Position numbers and translations under genes: made by a program | The notes under the pieces: generated by a model | Databases searched by the model: none | What the model saw: only the letters and a program-made list of their open reading frames with translations | Told to the model about the DNA's origin: nothing | Shown: positions 27,666-41,494 of the stretch, in pieces | Layout of the letters: every line of letters starts with the position of its first letter | Numbering within the stretch: position 1 is the stretch's first letter | Assembly (NCBI RefSeq): GCF_003265705.1 | Contig: NW_020312867.1 | Span: 3,251,307-3,315,306 of the forward strand | From: Callorhinus ursinus | Lineage: Eukaryota; Chordata; Mammalia; Carnivora; Otariidae | Reading direction: 5' to 3' | Length of the DNA stretch: 64,000 nucleotides

Positions 27666-28739
27666 CAAAAAGGGTGGGGGCAGCCTTCTGGGCTCCATGC
27701 TTCCTTCCTGCCAGCCTAGGACAGTCCTACTGTCACTCCAGGCAATTCTCCCCCAAAGCCTCTTCTTCTCCCTCTGCTCCCTCTGTCCCAGACGAAGCCT
27801 CACCTCCATCTTCACACTGAAAAGAGAGACCACTAATGGGGACACAGGTCGTTCGAAATAAGGCACCATCTGCTCTGCCTGCCTCCACTTTATCTTCGGG
27901 CAGTCCTCTTGCCTGCCTCCAGGAGGTGTGGCTTCTCTCCCTGGCCAGGGCAATGCCACCATCTGGGCTCTGGACCCTTCCTCCCTCCAGCTGAGGGCTC
28001 TCTTCCTCACTACCCTCTCTCGGGGCCGCCTCAGCCATTCAAGGCTTTCTCCCACGGCCACTGTCCCCTATCTCTTCAACGACAGCCCAGATCTTTCTTG
28101 AAACCGAGACCTTTAAAACCAATTGTCCCCTCGACATTTCCGCCCGGAAACGCCCCACAGGCACCTTGGACTCATCAGATCCAACATGGAATTCAGTGCC
28201 CCACCCCCGCCACCCGACACATACCTGCCACTAAAGAACGGTCCCCTCCAGGGCTCTCTGTTTGCTTCGGAGCTACTCAGACTTGAGGGGTGGCACAGAC
28301 AGCTGGGCCCTGTCCCAGAGTTTCTGATTTGATAGGTTTGGGGGGAGGGGTGCAGAGATTTGCTTTTCTAAAGGTTCCCAGGACTGCGCTTCAAGAATGC
28401 CTAGGTTAGGGCTAGGTCACCAGCCCATCTTGTCCTGTCACCCGAACATTCTGTCACTGACCAAATCCTGCACCTTCCTCCCTCCAGTTATCCCTTAACC
28501 CTGCCCCCTACTCAGCATCCACCTCCTTGCACACGGGCTCCGCTGCAGCCCCTAAACCAGCTCCCTGCCTCTCTTTATGTTTCTGCCAATGGCATGCGGG
28601 CTCGGGTGCTGTCTGCCTTCCTCAGTGCCGGGCTCACAGCACCAGGCTCACAGCACCGGGCACAACGTTCAACAAATATTTGCCGAGGGAAGGAAGGAGG
28701 GAGGGAGGGAGGGAGGACAGGAGGGAATTTTTTCTTCTA

Positions 28740-29170
28740 GTGACGACCCATAGAGTTGCCAGGGTAAATCTTCCTAAAACACAGAAACACATGTTTGATG
28801 ACATCACACCCCTGCATCAAAAGTTGATGCCCCACTGCGTCCAGGATGAAGTGTGAACTTCCTACGTGACATCTGAGGCCCTTCACGCCCTGGCCCAGCC
28901 CACCTTTCCAGCCTCTTCTCCTCCCCCCGCCCCTCCTCTTCCACACACCTGACATCTTGCTTCACTGACCACCTGCCTTTCCCCAAATGCTCTGCTCCTT
29001 CCCAACCTTTTGCCTTTGCACCTGCTGTCCCCACTGCCTAGAACGCCTTCTGCTGTGGCCACACCGTCATTTATCCTTGAAGGATGGCTCCGATGTCCCT
29101 GCCGAGGTAAAGCCCACTCAGCCCTCCTGGCAGGGGTGTCATCCCATACCTCTCCCTGCACCCCCTCGGA
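28740..29170 (+). repeat. L2 fragment
   Basis: L2 pattern in order: TCACACCCCTGCATCAAAAG, CCAGGATGAAGTGTGAACTT, GGCCCTTCACGCCCTGGCCC, CCTTTTGCCTTTGCACCTGC and TGCCTAGAACGCCTTC. Non-coding. Confidence 0.75.
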
Positions 29171-29182
29171 AAGCATTATCAT

Positions 29183-29247
29183 TTTCATGAAGGCAGAGAA
29201 AAGAAAGCAGCTCTGTTTCATGAAGGCAGAGAAAAGAAAGCAGCTCA
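29183..29247 (+). repeat. 33-bp tandem duplication
   Basis: The unit beginning TTTCATGAAGGCAGAGAAAA is present twice head to tail, offset by 33 bp and almost identical. This is a recent local duplication next to a MIR. Confidence 0.9.
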
Positions 29248-29959
29248 CATTTACAGGCCCCTTACTATGTGCCAGGCATGCCTTTGCACAGATTACCTCG
29301 GTCCCTCCTTGGGTCAACCCTTTGAGGGATGTGCTGTTATTGCTCCCCATCACCCCCTTTTACAGAAGTGGAAACTGAGGCTTGGAGAGGTTCAGGTAAC
29401 TTGCCCAGGGGTCATCCAGCCAGGACATGGGAGAGCTGGGCCTTGCTCACCACTGTGTGCCCAGGACCTACACAATGACACGTGCCTGTGATCATTACTT
29501 GAACAAATGACTTCTTGCAGGCAGTATATTTCCTTCAACTCTGTATTCCGCGAATCAGGCAGGCAACAGAGACTAAGAAATGTTTTTGGAAGAAATGAAC
29601 GGATGGATGGATGGGTGGGTGGGTGGGTAGGTGGGTAAATGAATGATGTAACTGCCTACTCACCATAGTATGAACTTAAATTTAGCCCTAGAAGCGTCCT
29701 GATGCCACGTGGAGGACTGAGGGAGAGGTCGGACAGAGTGACCAGGAAAGAGGGTGCAAGCTGGTAACCGGTTCGGAGTTATTTGTCTTTGTTTGCTCAA
29801 AACCTACCTGCTGGGTAGTCTAAAATGCAATTCCCTTCCTAGGTGTCTATCAGGGGTTTGGCAAGAGAAAGCATTTGAAAACAACTTTCCACCAGCTCGA
29901 GACAGATCCAGCCCCGGCCCCGGCCCCACCCCCAGTGGCCAGTGTTCACAGTGGTCTGG

Positions 29960-30200
29960 ATGAGGGTGCAGAGTGGTTAGGGTGCAGGTGCATAGTGAAG
30001 CTTCTGGGTTTGACCTGGCTCTACCACGTACTAGGTGTGTGACCTTATGAAGTCACCTTACCTCTCTGCACTTCAGATTCTTCATCTGTAAAGGGTGCAG
30101 AAAAAAAGAGAATCCCCTCCAGTTTTTCTGAGGACTCAGTGAGATCACCCATGCATGGTTCTTGGCACCTTGAATCGTGACACAGCCTGGGTGCCTAATG
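29960..30200 (+). repeat. MIR SINE
   Basis: Contains the MIR order GTTTGACCTGGCTCTACCAC, GTGTGACCTTATGAAGTCAC, CTTCATCTGTAAA and CTCAGTGAGATCA. Confidence 0.8.
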
Positions 30201-30264
30201 CTATCTGGTCTGTGTCATTAAAGGATCTGACGTTACTGGACTCTCTTAAGAACCTGTGAACCAG

Positions 30265-30452
30265 GGGCGCCTGGGTGGCTCAGTCAGTTAAGCATCTGCC
30301 TCCGGCTCAGGTCACGATCTCAGGGTCCTGAGATCGAGCCCCAGGTTGGGCTCCCTGCTGAACAGGGAGTCCGCTTCTCCCTCTGCCCACCCCCCCAGCT
30401 TGTGCTTGTGCTCTCTCTCAAATAAATAAATAAAATCTTAAAAAAAAAAAAC
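30265..30452 (+). repeat. Carnivore SINE (SINEC)
   Basis: Head GGGCGCCTGGGTGGCTCAG and tail AATAAATAAAATCTT plus an A-run. The flanking direct repeat is AACCTGTGAACCA/AACCTATGAACTA, with two changes. Confidence 0.96.
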
Positions 30453-30994
30453 AAACCTATGAACTAGGCAGAATGAGGATTATTCCCATTTTACAGATGA
30501 AGACACCTGAGGCCAAGGACCTTTCTTCACAGGTCAGACAGCACCTAGGTAGCAGAACCAGAGTCTTAGGAGATGGTCCAAAATCCTGAGCTTCCAATTT
30601 AGGTTCACTGTACGCCATCTACTGACCAAGGAAGGAAGTGGCCCAAGACATGAGAAACCAGTGGCCAGGGTCTGTCAGGGACTTTCAAGTTCAATCCTCA
30701 CACCTTGCCAATAATCAAATAATCGAATGGTACCATCCTGTCCTTACCCCTGCTGTGGCTGAGATGGTCCGGATAACTGAGCCTCAGGGATTCCACAACC
30801 CACATTATTCAATTTGGAAAACTGAGGTCTGACTGGATGATGCCAGACAAGAAGAGATCGACTCTATGTCCTGTGCCTGACGCAGGGAGGGCAGAGGAGG
30901 ACCGCTCCAGACAGCCAGTGATGTGACACTGTTATCTGGCTGTTTGAGGGCAAGGGGGCTAGTCAGACAGGGAAGTCTCTTGGGTCCTACTTAC

Positions 30995-31078
30995 CATGGT
31001 GGTCGATATGGTCTCCGTGGTGATGGAGGGAGCAGTTGTTATGGACTCCTTTCCCCCTGGGGCAGTCCCATCAACCTG
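30995..31078 (-). CDS. EPB41L1: EPB41L1 exon: region before C-terminal domain
   Basis: An 84-nt exon (28 codons, phase 0/0) that encodes QVDGTAPGGKESITTAPSIT and ends TETISTTM. The acceptor is a tandem NAGNAG (GGCCAGCAG/GTT). I start the exon after the first AG because known 4.1N has a glutamine at this place. The donor is ACCATG/GTAAGT. The middle differs from human (TAPGGKES against SASVGREF as I recall), so this is a less constrained segment. Confidence 0.93.
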
Positions 31079-32776
31079 CTGGCCAGAGAAGTCATGAGAG
31101 AGAGAGAGAGTGCGCACACCGCATGTGCCTGCAGCATCCGCTCCTGGGCAGGTGGCATTCCCAGTTACAGAGGGACGGGCTGTGTGAGTACACATGCACT
31201 GGTGGGTGGGTGGGGGGGCTCATCCACACACAGAGTTACAGGGGGTCCTCACAGGTCCCCCAGTTCGTCTGAATCATCTTATTTGAAAAAAGTAAAAAAA
31301 AAAAATCCCAGATAATTTTGCAAACCCTATGCAAATCTCAATGCATGTATTCCTCAACCTAGTGATTCCACGGCCAGGAGTTCATCCTTTGGATATCAAT
31401 TCTGAAAACTTTGCCAAGAAGTACAAACAAAGAAGTCCACGGAAGCATTCATCGTTAACTGCCAAAGACAAAAACAGCCACAGGTCCATTGACGGAAGAC
31501 TGCAGGTTAAGTCAGGACCCGCTCCTAAGTGGGACTAAGAGTAAGGTGGGCCCACATATGGCAACGAGGAATGATCTCCAAGACAGTCATTAAGAAAAAA
31601 GGGTGAGGTGTAAAAGAGGACCTTTTCCGTGTAAAATTCTGCCATCTTGAGATGTAAATGTATATATGAGATATGCATAGATTTTTTTTTCCTAGGAAGA
31701 ATTACAAGAAACATTTCAAACTGTTTTGTTCGAATTTCGTAACTGTGAACACTTTGTCACTGTTTTGTTTTGTCGTCAATAAGGATTACTGGGCTGTTGA
31801 CTTTGGGGCCTTTTTAGTTTTCTCTATATTTCTCCATACGAAAACAAAATAAAACACCGGCCACTAAAACAAAATAGGCCACAGAGGAGGCGTGTGGCTT
31901 GAGATCACACGGCTCGTTACAACTCGAGCGTCTTGGCCGCTGCACCAGCTGACACAGAGACCACTGTGCATGTTACAATCGGGGAAGAAAAATATTCTGG
32001 AAACGACACAGTTGTCCACACTGTGTTGGTTTACGCCTCACTTTAGTTCTTGAAACGCAGACTAGTCTCCACCCCTGGCAGTGCAGCTCCTCTGGCCAGG
32101 AGGAACCAAGAGGGCATCTATCAGACCTACAATCTCAAGGTTCTAAGTTTAAAAACCAAAAACCACAAGAGGAACCTCAGCAATGCTCTGTGCACCCGTA
32201 TGCCCATAGCGCACCTGTGTGTCTTTCGGACTGCTCCGTCCAGGGTACCAAGTATGTTTCATCTTGCTAAGACAAATGTTTTTTTTTAAATCTTTTTCTC
32301 AGTTTGTTCATTTTGCCAATGATATGGAACCCCCATGTGTTAAAAAAAATGATCCAGTATGAGTCGTTCTGACAAAAGCTGGATTGGGATCTCTCCCTCT
32401 CTCTCCCAAAGCAGCCCTTGGGATACCTCAAGAAACCTTTCCAACTCCTTCAAGCAATCTGAAGGCCACAGTCTAGTCCACTCGCTACTAGTCCTTACAG
32501 CACTCCCAGAAGGACAGGGAGACATGATCATTCCCATTTCAGAGATGGGAAATCGAGGCTGTAAGAGGTGTGGTCTACCCAGGACAGGAACTCATTCCAC
32601 CGCCCACCCCCAGAGCTCAGGGAGGACAATGAAGCTCAGAAGAGCATCCAGGTTAACATGGAGGCTCTGGGGAAGCCGGAGTGGCAAGAGTTGGCCACGG
32701 GGCTTGGCCTTGGTGGGGACCCCACCCTTAAATGTCCAATACCTATGCTCAGGGTGCAATGGAAGGCCCAGGTTAC
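31079..32776 (-). other. EPB41L1 intron
   Basis: 1.7 kb. An A-run (about 31295-31305) precedes an old L1-like fragment (about 31310-31800). A MIR-like relic is seen at about 32500-32620. There is nothing I can name in 31880-32480. No exon found. Confidence 0.5.
31310..31800 (+). repeat. Old L1 fragment
   Basis: Decayed L1-like pattern: CTCAACCTAGTGATTCCACG, then CAGCCACAGGTCCATTGACG and a later part with GATCTCCAAGACAGTCATTA. It resembles the ORF2 end and 3' UTR of old mammalian L1. Family assignment is by pattern only. Confidence 0.5.
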
Positions 32777-32881
32777 CTGGCTGGTGTCCATAGTGCTGAC
32801 TCTGGTCTGCAGGACAGCCTCAGGCTCAATCTTCTTTCTAATGGCCAGGCTGCTGACCGTCATGGTTTCCGTTTTCACGGG
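32777..32881 (-). CDS. EPB41L1: EPB41L1 exon: start of the C-terminal module
   Basis: A 105-nt exon (35 codons, phase 0/0) beginning [20 protein letters not shown] and ending in STMDTSQ. The acceptor is CTCCCTACAG and the donor AGCCAG/GTAACC. The PVKTET motif parallels PLVKTET in 4.1R just before its C-terminal domain. Only a few residues at the end differ from human. Confidence 0.96.
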
Positions 32882-35076
<2,195 letters not shown>

Positions 35077-36137
35077 CTATGGCCAGATAAAAATCAAAGG
35101 AACGGGGGTGTGGGGTGGGAAGAGAGAAAGCAAGATGGTGAATGACAGAAGAAACCTTGGGGCCGTTTCAGTGTCTCAAATAGAAGAGCAGGTCAGGAAA
35201 CGAAAAACACTCCCGGAAAGGTTCCTTGACATGACAACAAGCTTGAAAAACCCGCAGAGTTCTCAAGAGTGGGGAACGCTCCTCTCCGAGGGTCTCCCGC
35301 TGATGGCCAAAGCAAGTACAAAGCAAACATCCCGCCAGTTGGTTCTGGACAGGAAGCCCCATCCAAGGTCTGGAACTGGGAGCTTATCAGAAGCGGCATT
35401 GTGTGCAAGGCAGGGATGGGAGCCCGGACCCAGGCCCATCCGTGCAAGTGGGCATCGAGAGACAGAAACCAAGGAGGGGAGACCCAGGGATTTAGGGAAA
35501 CCCAGGATGGGAAGGCAGGGAGGCTAGAGCCAAGAGCTTTGAGAAACAAAGAGGAAGCCAACATGGTTTGTCAATTCCACTGAGTCTCTGTGGGAGGGGG
35601 CAGTATCGTCTAGGGGGAGGAACAATATGGGTTAATTCCTGGGAGCCGGGGGCTACATCAGTTCAGCCCTGAGCTCCAGGAGGGGCGAGCGGGCAGGCCA
35701 CCGAGTGGAGGTTCTAGTCCCATCAGTGTAATTGACAACGGCAGGCCAAGGAACTGCTGGAGGGGAACCAGCAAGTCTTGTCCCGCATACATACCTCTCA
35801 ACTGGCCTGTCGGGGATTAAACACCACATGCACATTTTTGGCTGTTCCAGGACAGTCTTTTTAAAGCCCAGTCTAACACCCACCAAATATATTTTTTTTT
35901 TTAAGTAGTTGGCTTCAGGTTCTAGAGACTCAGTGCACTTAAGAGATTCACTTGCTAAACTTAGCTTCCATTTTAGCCAGTTTCTGGAAGGTTGAGAGGT
36001 GTGAGGACACATTCCAGACAAGCGAGAGTTGAGCTGCCACAGAGGCACTGCCAGCACAGGTGGGAGTCGAAGGCAGCGATGCACCCTGGCCAGGTAAAGA
36101 TGACCGGGGCATCAGGGCACTGGGGGGCTGCAGAGAC
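35077..36137 (-). other. EPB41L1 intron
   Basis: 1.06 kb between the U3 exon and the candidate 108-bp exon. There is a short T-run at about 35889-35901. Long plus-strand frames here (for example 34871-35527) overlap the U3 exon in antisense and look like shadows. No repeat recognised. Confidence 0.5.
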
Positions 36138-36245
36138 CTGAGGGCCCGAGGGGCTGGCGAATCTCAGGCGCCCCCCTTTTCCAGGGGGGTTTGCTGCTAA
36201 GCTGGTGATGGGCTTCTCTTCCCTGACCGCATCTCCGGATTTGTT
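36138..36245 (-). CDS. EPB41L1: EPB41L1 candidate alternative exon (36 codons)
   Basis: A 108-nt phase 0/0 segment with a good acceptor (CTCTAATCCAG) and a weak donor (CCTCAG/GTCTCTGC). It would encode NKSGDAVREEKPITSLAANP followed by a basic Gly/Arg segment ending SPSGPQ. It lies between the 671-codon exon and the U3 exon and fits both in frame. It is not in the 881-residue human protein as I know it, so it would be a cassette exon. Composition looks protein-like (no stops, charged residues), but the exon is short and GC-rich, so chance is possible. Confidence 0.5.
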
Positions 36246-36758
36246 CTGGATTAGAGAAGATAGTTAGTCTTAAGGAGGCAGAAAGGAACTTGGCAGTGGG
36301 ACCAAGAGGGAACCAGAAGCGAAGGATGGAAACCTCTGGCCTGTCAGCTTCCCCAAGGCAGGAGAACCAGGGAAGGGAAAAGATGAAGGAAGATCATTGG
36401 ACAAGCCAAGCAAAACAGGTAGGAGCCCAGCAGGTGGGGGCAGCAAGGCAAAGCAAGTATGTAGTCGGCTGGCGCTGATGCCACCTTCTCCACTGGGGCG
36501 GTGTGACCCACTGGGTGCCAGGTCACACCAAAAGCCGAGGGTCTCTGTGGCTAAGCTAACAGGGGCCAAGCAGATGAACCCGTCATTCCGCCCGGGCTAC
36601 CCTCGGGCCTGTGTAGGGAAGAGAACTCATAGGAATGGACAAGCAGCCTCTGATCGCAGTGATGACGAGGGGCCCCTGAAACATGCTTCTACAGAGCTAC
36701 GGAGCATGCGGTCGGCTCCCCCAGCAGGGGAGGGGCAGTGGTGGGGGCGGGGGCTCAC
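36246..36758 (-). other. EPB41L1 intron between the two alternative exons
   Basis: 513 bp, with donor CCAC/GTGAGC of the long exon at its right end and acceptor AATCCAG at its left. I see no repeat in it. Confidence 0.5.
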
Positions 36759-38771
36759 GTGGCCAGTGCCCCCGGTGGTTTCCTCCAGCGCAGTTTCGCA
36801 GCCCGAATCAGGGGACATGAGCTCGAGGTCCGTGCATTCTTCCTGGGGGGATGTGGTAGCAATGCCCACCCTGAAGTGTCTGGGAGCCAGCGACGTCACT
36901 GAGGAATGGGTGGCTTTGGGGCCAGCAAAGTCCCCTGGGGACTGGAGCTGGACGAAGCCCAGGTCCAGAAGCTTATTCCGCTGTTGCTCTACCTGACCCA
37001 CGGAGGCCTCTGAAGACAACTCGCTCATGAGGGCCCTTGTTTCACCTTGACTCGCTCGGCGAGCTTCAGCTCCATGGGTCTCAAAGATCCGAATTTTGTT
37101 GGCCACTGAGGTCTTGCTAATATCTTCCAGGGAGCCCTCTTGGCCCCCAGCCTGGAAAGAGGTCATCCCCTTTTGCTTCCCTGAAGGGAACACCAACCCC
37201 AGGGGTACAGCCCCCTTGGCTTCTTCAGAGACAAGTCTGGGCTTTCTGCTGGCAATGGGAGGTGCCCGGCGCTCACCTCCATCTGGGGTCACAGACAGTC
37301 CTACTCGGTCCTTGGGCTCTGGGCTCCCTTTAAAAGGATGGGCATGCTTGAGAAACACAGCGGACTGTTCTCCAAAAGGATCCCCAAGCTGTGGAGGCTC
37401 CCCTGACCCACGAGGGGCTGGGCTTGGAGAAGTTTCCTCCGGAGCTGCCTGAGCTTGAAAGGGATCAGGGGAAGCTGGGAGGGGGGCGATCACTTCCATC
37501 TGAAGAAACACTGAGGCCTTTCTGTCCTCCATCGCAGGTTCTCCTGTTGGGATGTGCACCAGTCGCCTGTCTTGGGGCAGGAAGTTGGCTCTGTCTGGCT
37601 TGGTTGGCTTCCTGACATCATTAGGAGGGGTGGTCCACGGAAGGGCGCAGGCTGGGAGGTCTGGGCGCATGCCCCCTTCTCTGTGAGGTGAGTGGTTCTG
37701 CCATCTTGCTGGGGAACTTTTCTCAGCCTTTTCCATCAAATCTCCACCCTTGGGGGCCTCTTCCTCTGTGCCTAGGTTGCATGCTGGGTGGCTAAATTCT
37801 CCTTCCACCCCCCGCCCAGCTTCTTCCCAGTCCTCAGCAAATGTCTGCCCTGGAGAAGGTCCCTTACCAAGCTGCTCAACAAAGGCCTCTGGGCCATCTG
37901 GTCTTCCGTGGTCCCTGGGGGACCATGCCCCTTCCTCTAAGGAGGCCATATGGCCATCACCCTCTTCGTCCTTGCTCCTGCTGGAAGCTGCAGCAAGGCC
38001 CTGTGGGTCTGAGGAAGTGAGCACAGAGCTCTCCGGGAGCCTCTCTGAGCGCTCCAGCCTGGTCTCGTCAACAGGAAGGGCATCCATGTGCTCTTCCCTC
38101 TCCTCCACAGGTGGGTCTTCAGAATCTTTCTCTCCATAGTTCAAATAGAAGCTCCTCTCCGCAAAGGAAGGTTCGGTTTCATCACTCGAGTCAGCTCTGG
38201 CTTCCAACTGGGCTGGGTCCAGCAGAAACGACTGGAGTCCTCCCTTGTCGGAGGCTGGAGAAGGGACATTGGCCTCTGCTAGCCTGGTCCCCGAGGCAGC
38301 AGGTCTTCCCCAAGTCTGGAACTCCTCCAGCTCCTTCCTCAGCTCCATCTGGCCCTCCAGCTGACCACCTGAGATCCAGCGCTTCTTGATGGTGGCCTCC
38401 CCAGTGCCCACCCTCAAATGGGAGCCCTCAAGGAGGTTTCCTGCCAGTGCACAGCCTGCAGCAAGAGAAGCCCCTTCTGGGCCTTTCCTGACCCAGGGGC
38501 CCTCCTCCCACATTGCCTCAAAGTCTTCAGGGCTTGCAATCATTCTTCCTTGGTGCTGGGTCTTTGCTCTTCTAACTCCCACTATTTCTTCTGTGGCCAC
38601 TTCGACTTTGAACTTGTCCACCAGGACGTCTACCTTGGAGAGTCTGCCATCAGCAAGGATATCTGCGAGGCCTGCCTTACTTTCTTCCTGCTGAGTGGTG
38701 GTCACTTTTAGGAGGCTGAGTTCTTCTGGCCTAGTGTACTCTCTTTCTATAAATACCCAATGCTCTGAACC
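36759..38771 (-). CDS. EPB41L1: EPB41L1 very long alternative exon (671 codons)
   Basis: An uninterrupted 2013-nt frame bounded by an acceptor (CCAATTGAAACACAG) and a consensus donor (GGCCAC/GTGAGC), phase 0 at both ends. It starts GSEHWVFIEREYTRPEELSL and ends CETALEETTGGTGH. The acceptor is fixed by an in-frame TGA 12 codons upstream. The composition is rich in E, S, P and G, with few hydrophobics and no transmembrane or known folded domain, so it is probably disordered. Two less disordered islands stand out: residues 46-61 of the exon (KVDVLVDKFKVEVATE) and 553-564 (KTSVANKIRIFE). It falls between the spectrin-actin-binding-like exon and the U3 exon. The common 4.1N protein lacks it, so inclusion is presumably regulated. 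Assignment to EPB41L1 rests on position, strand and phase. Confidence 0.82.
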
Positions 38772-41494
38772 CTGTGTTTCAATTGGAGCAAGAAGAGTTA
38801 ACATGAAATATCAGGCACCTGAAGAACGGGTCACTTTTTTTCCTCTGCAAGAAGGGACCAATCTACCACCAAAAGGTCAGCATGTCCCCCAGAACTGGCT
38901 GGGGGAGAGAAGGCATGACAATGCCAGTCAGCCTCATCAAGGCTCCCCTTCCCATCAAGGCACCCAACAAATTATTTACCGACTCCCCTCAACCACTACC
39001 CCAAGTTGGTAAAATAGGATGGGGGTCTCACGCCCTCCCCATGTGAATCATGGAACAATGGACATCCACGCATGGGCCAGGACTCTTCCTCTTTCTCTTT
39101 TAATAATACAATTGCTCTTGTCAGAGGGGAAAGTAACTTACATCACATGGAATCTCTGAATGTTAGAGCATAAAGAACTCCTAAGACAACCTCTAGTCCA
39201 AGTTCCTCATTGTGCAAATGGGTAAACTGAGACTTGGAGAAGGTCAGTGACTTCCCTAAGGTCAAGTTAGTTCATGGTAGAGTCAGGAAAAGAGTGCCTG
39301 AGATCCTTGCTGACTTACCTCACAACCTATAGACTATGGATCCCAACTGCAATCTAATGTCAAGAGGGGAAGCATTGAATTAAGTTCCAAGAGCCACAGC
39401 CTGAAATCTGACTTCTCCTCAAGAGTTTCTGGGAAGGAAAGAGATGAGAATGAAAAATGCCAAATGCTCAGCTGAAGAGGTCAGTGCCAGTCACCACAGT
39501 GGCCTGAACAGCTTGAATTTTGTAGGGTTCATTCCCAAAGAAAAGAATACCAAGGCCTATTCTTGGAGAATTCTGACAAAATCTATGGAAAGAGTAGAAA
39601 AGGGCTGACCAGAAGACATCATGGAAGGAAATAAAGACCCAAGTATCATTACTGGTCAAAAGCACCAATAAGAGTGTAGCACTGTCAAGCTGTCGACAAA
39701 ACAGCCCTCCATCTCTCCTAGAGTCCTTTAAGCAACACTTAGGAGCAAATGATGGACTTCAGAATTGTTAAAAAAAAAAAAAAAAAAAAAGCCAGAAGGC
39801 CATTGGCATTCATACTGCCACCACAGAATACTTTCTTCACATAAAACCTCAACGGAAGGCCAACATGTAAGCCCAGAGACAGGCTGCCATGTTGAAGCTG
39901 GAGGCCTCAGCTGTGCCAGTGTCAAGGCACCGCCCTCCTTTGAAATCCCTGCTCTGACTCCAGCCCCTTATGGCACAGATGTGGAAACTGAGGCCTAGAA
40001 AAGGTAAGCACCATGTCCAAGGTCAGAGAGGGAGCCGGGGGCAAAGGCAGGTCTAGAATCCAGTCTCTGAATCCAAGTTCTGGAAGTGCCTCCATGGTGA
40101 GATGTGCCAGAAACTGTTCCCACAGGAAGGGAGAGATGTAAATGGCTGTGCTCTGATTCCGCTTGTGACATGGTGAGGTGTCTGTCAGATCCCATAAGAT
40201 GTGAAGGATTCTGAAGGTTCAAGGAGGCTGTAAACTCTCTTACCTCCACTGCCTCAATCCATGTTAGCAAAATTTCCATGGTTTTCAGGGAATCAAACCT
40301 CACTGAAAGAATCCTGCCAACAGGTAAAAGAGATCAGAGGAAGGTGGAAGGCCCAGGCGTAGGTTTCCGGGATTTTACCTCAGGTTGCTAAGCCTCAGAA
40401 CAACACCACTGAACCATCCCAGCGACAAGTGCTTCAAGACCTTATAGAAGCCCGGTCTCTTTTCTTTTCTACTCTCTTCTAAGGCTCCCGTTTCAGCTTG
40501 TGCTGATATCATGAGTCCGGCAATGAGGGCTAAAGATGGTCAATGAGACCCCTTCTGGAATATTCTTGCCCCAAGTCTAACTAGAAACTAGTTTCTAGAA
40601 ACTAGAAGCTTAGAAATTAGGCTGAGTAGGGCGGAAACCAGCACAGTATATAAAGGTTCCACAGGAAGAAGAAACACGTACTTATATTTAGTTAATTTGT
40701 GCCATACAATGCCAGCCCTTTGTCTAAAGTTATTAAATTTAATCCAAATGGCAACCTGTGAAGCAGGTACTACTGCCCTTATTTCCAAAGGGGAAACTGA
40801 GGTTTGCAGAAGCAATGGTGACTTGCACAGATCACAGAGTGTGCAGTGAGGGAAGAGGAGGCTCTGCTTTTAACCAGTGAACACCCTGATGAGAAAAAAA
40901 GACTGAACAAAAGAGAGAAAACTTCATTAGCACCAAGGAACTGGGGGCGCTGCACCTAGCCCTGGGGGCTGGTCTGAAAGTCGTCCTGACCCGATTACAG
41001 TATGAGAGACCGTCAGTGCCTGCTCAGAGCGCCCCCTGCTACCAGCTGGAGGTACTGCAGCAAGGAGCAGAAGCTGGAGGAGGGCGCCCACCAGCTCTGT
41101 TCCCACGCAACCCACCAAAAGGAGAAACTCTCCAGCCAGGCGGTTCTGCTGACTCTGGGCTGTTCAGTCCCCACCTGGGGCTCTGGGTCACACTTTGGGC
41201 CCTGCAGGACAAGGAGCCCTCCAGAAACCACACCCTGGGAGAAACCTCTGAGGAAAGGAGGAGCGTTCAGGGGGAGGGGAGGTGCTGAACTCTGGAGGAG
41301 GATGCCCAGCAGAACAGCGGGTACAGTGAGGCCCACAGACAGGTAATCCAGAAGGGCAGATTTTAATTCAGTATGAAACCTTCCCAACAAGCGACCGAAG
41401 CCAAAATGGTCTGCTGTGAAGAATGGCAAGAGCGCCCTCTGTGGAAGGGGCTGGATGGACAATTTGCAGGGATGCCGATGAAGAGCGCCTGTGG

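Noticed and set aside
36397..38711. Several plus-strand frames (about 36397-36996, 37096-37452, 37750-38139, 38386-38694)
   Set aside because: All are antisense to the 671-codon exon, a known effect of GC-rich coding sequence. No splice or start evidence.
41013..41462. 149-codon minus-strand frame in the 7-kb intron, considered as another cassette exon
   Set aside because: I could not find a matching acceptor/donor pair in one phase, and the peptide looks like random GC-rich translation.
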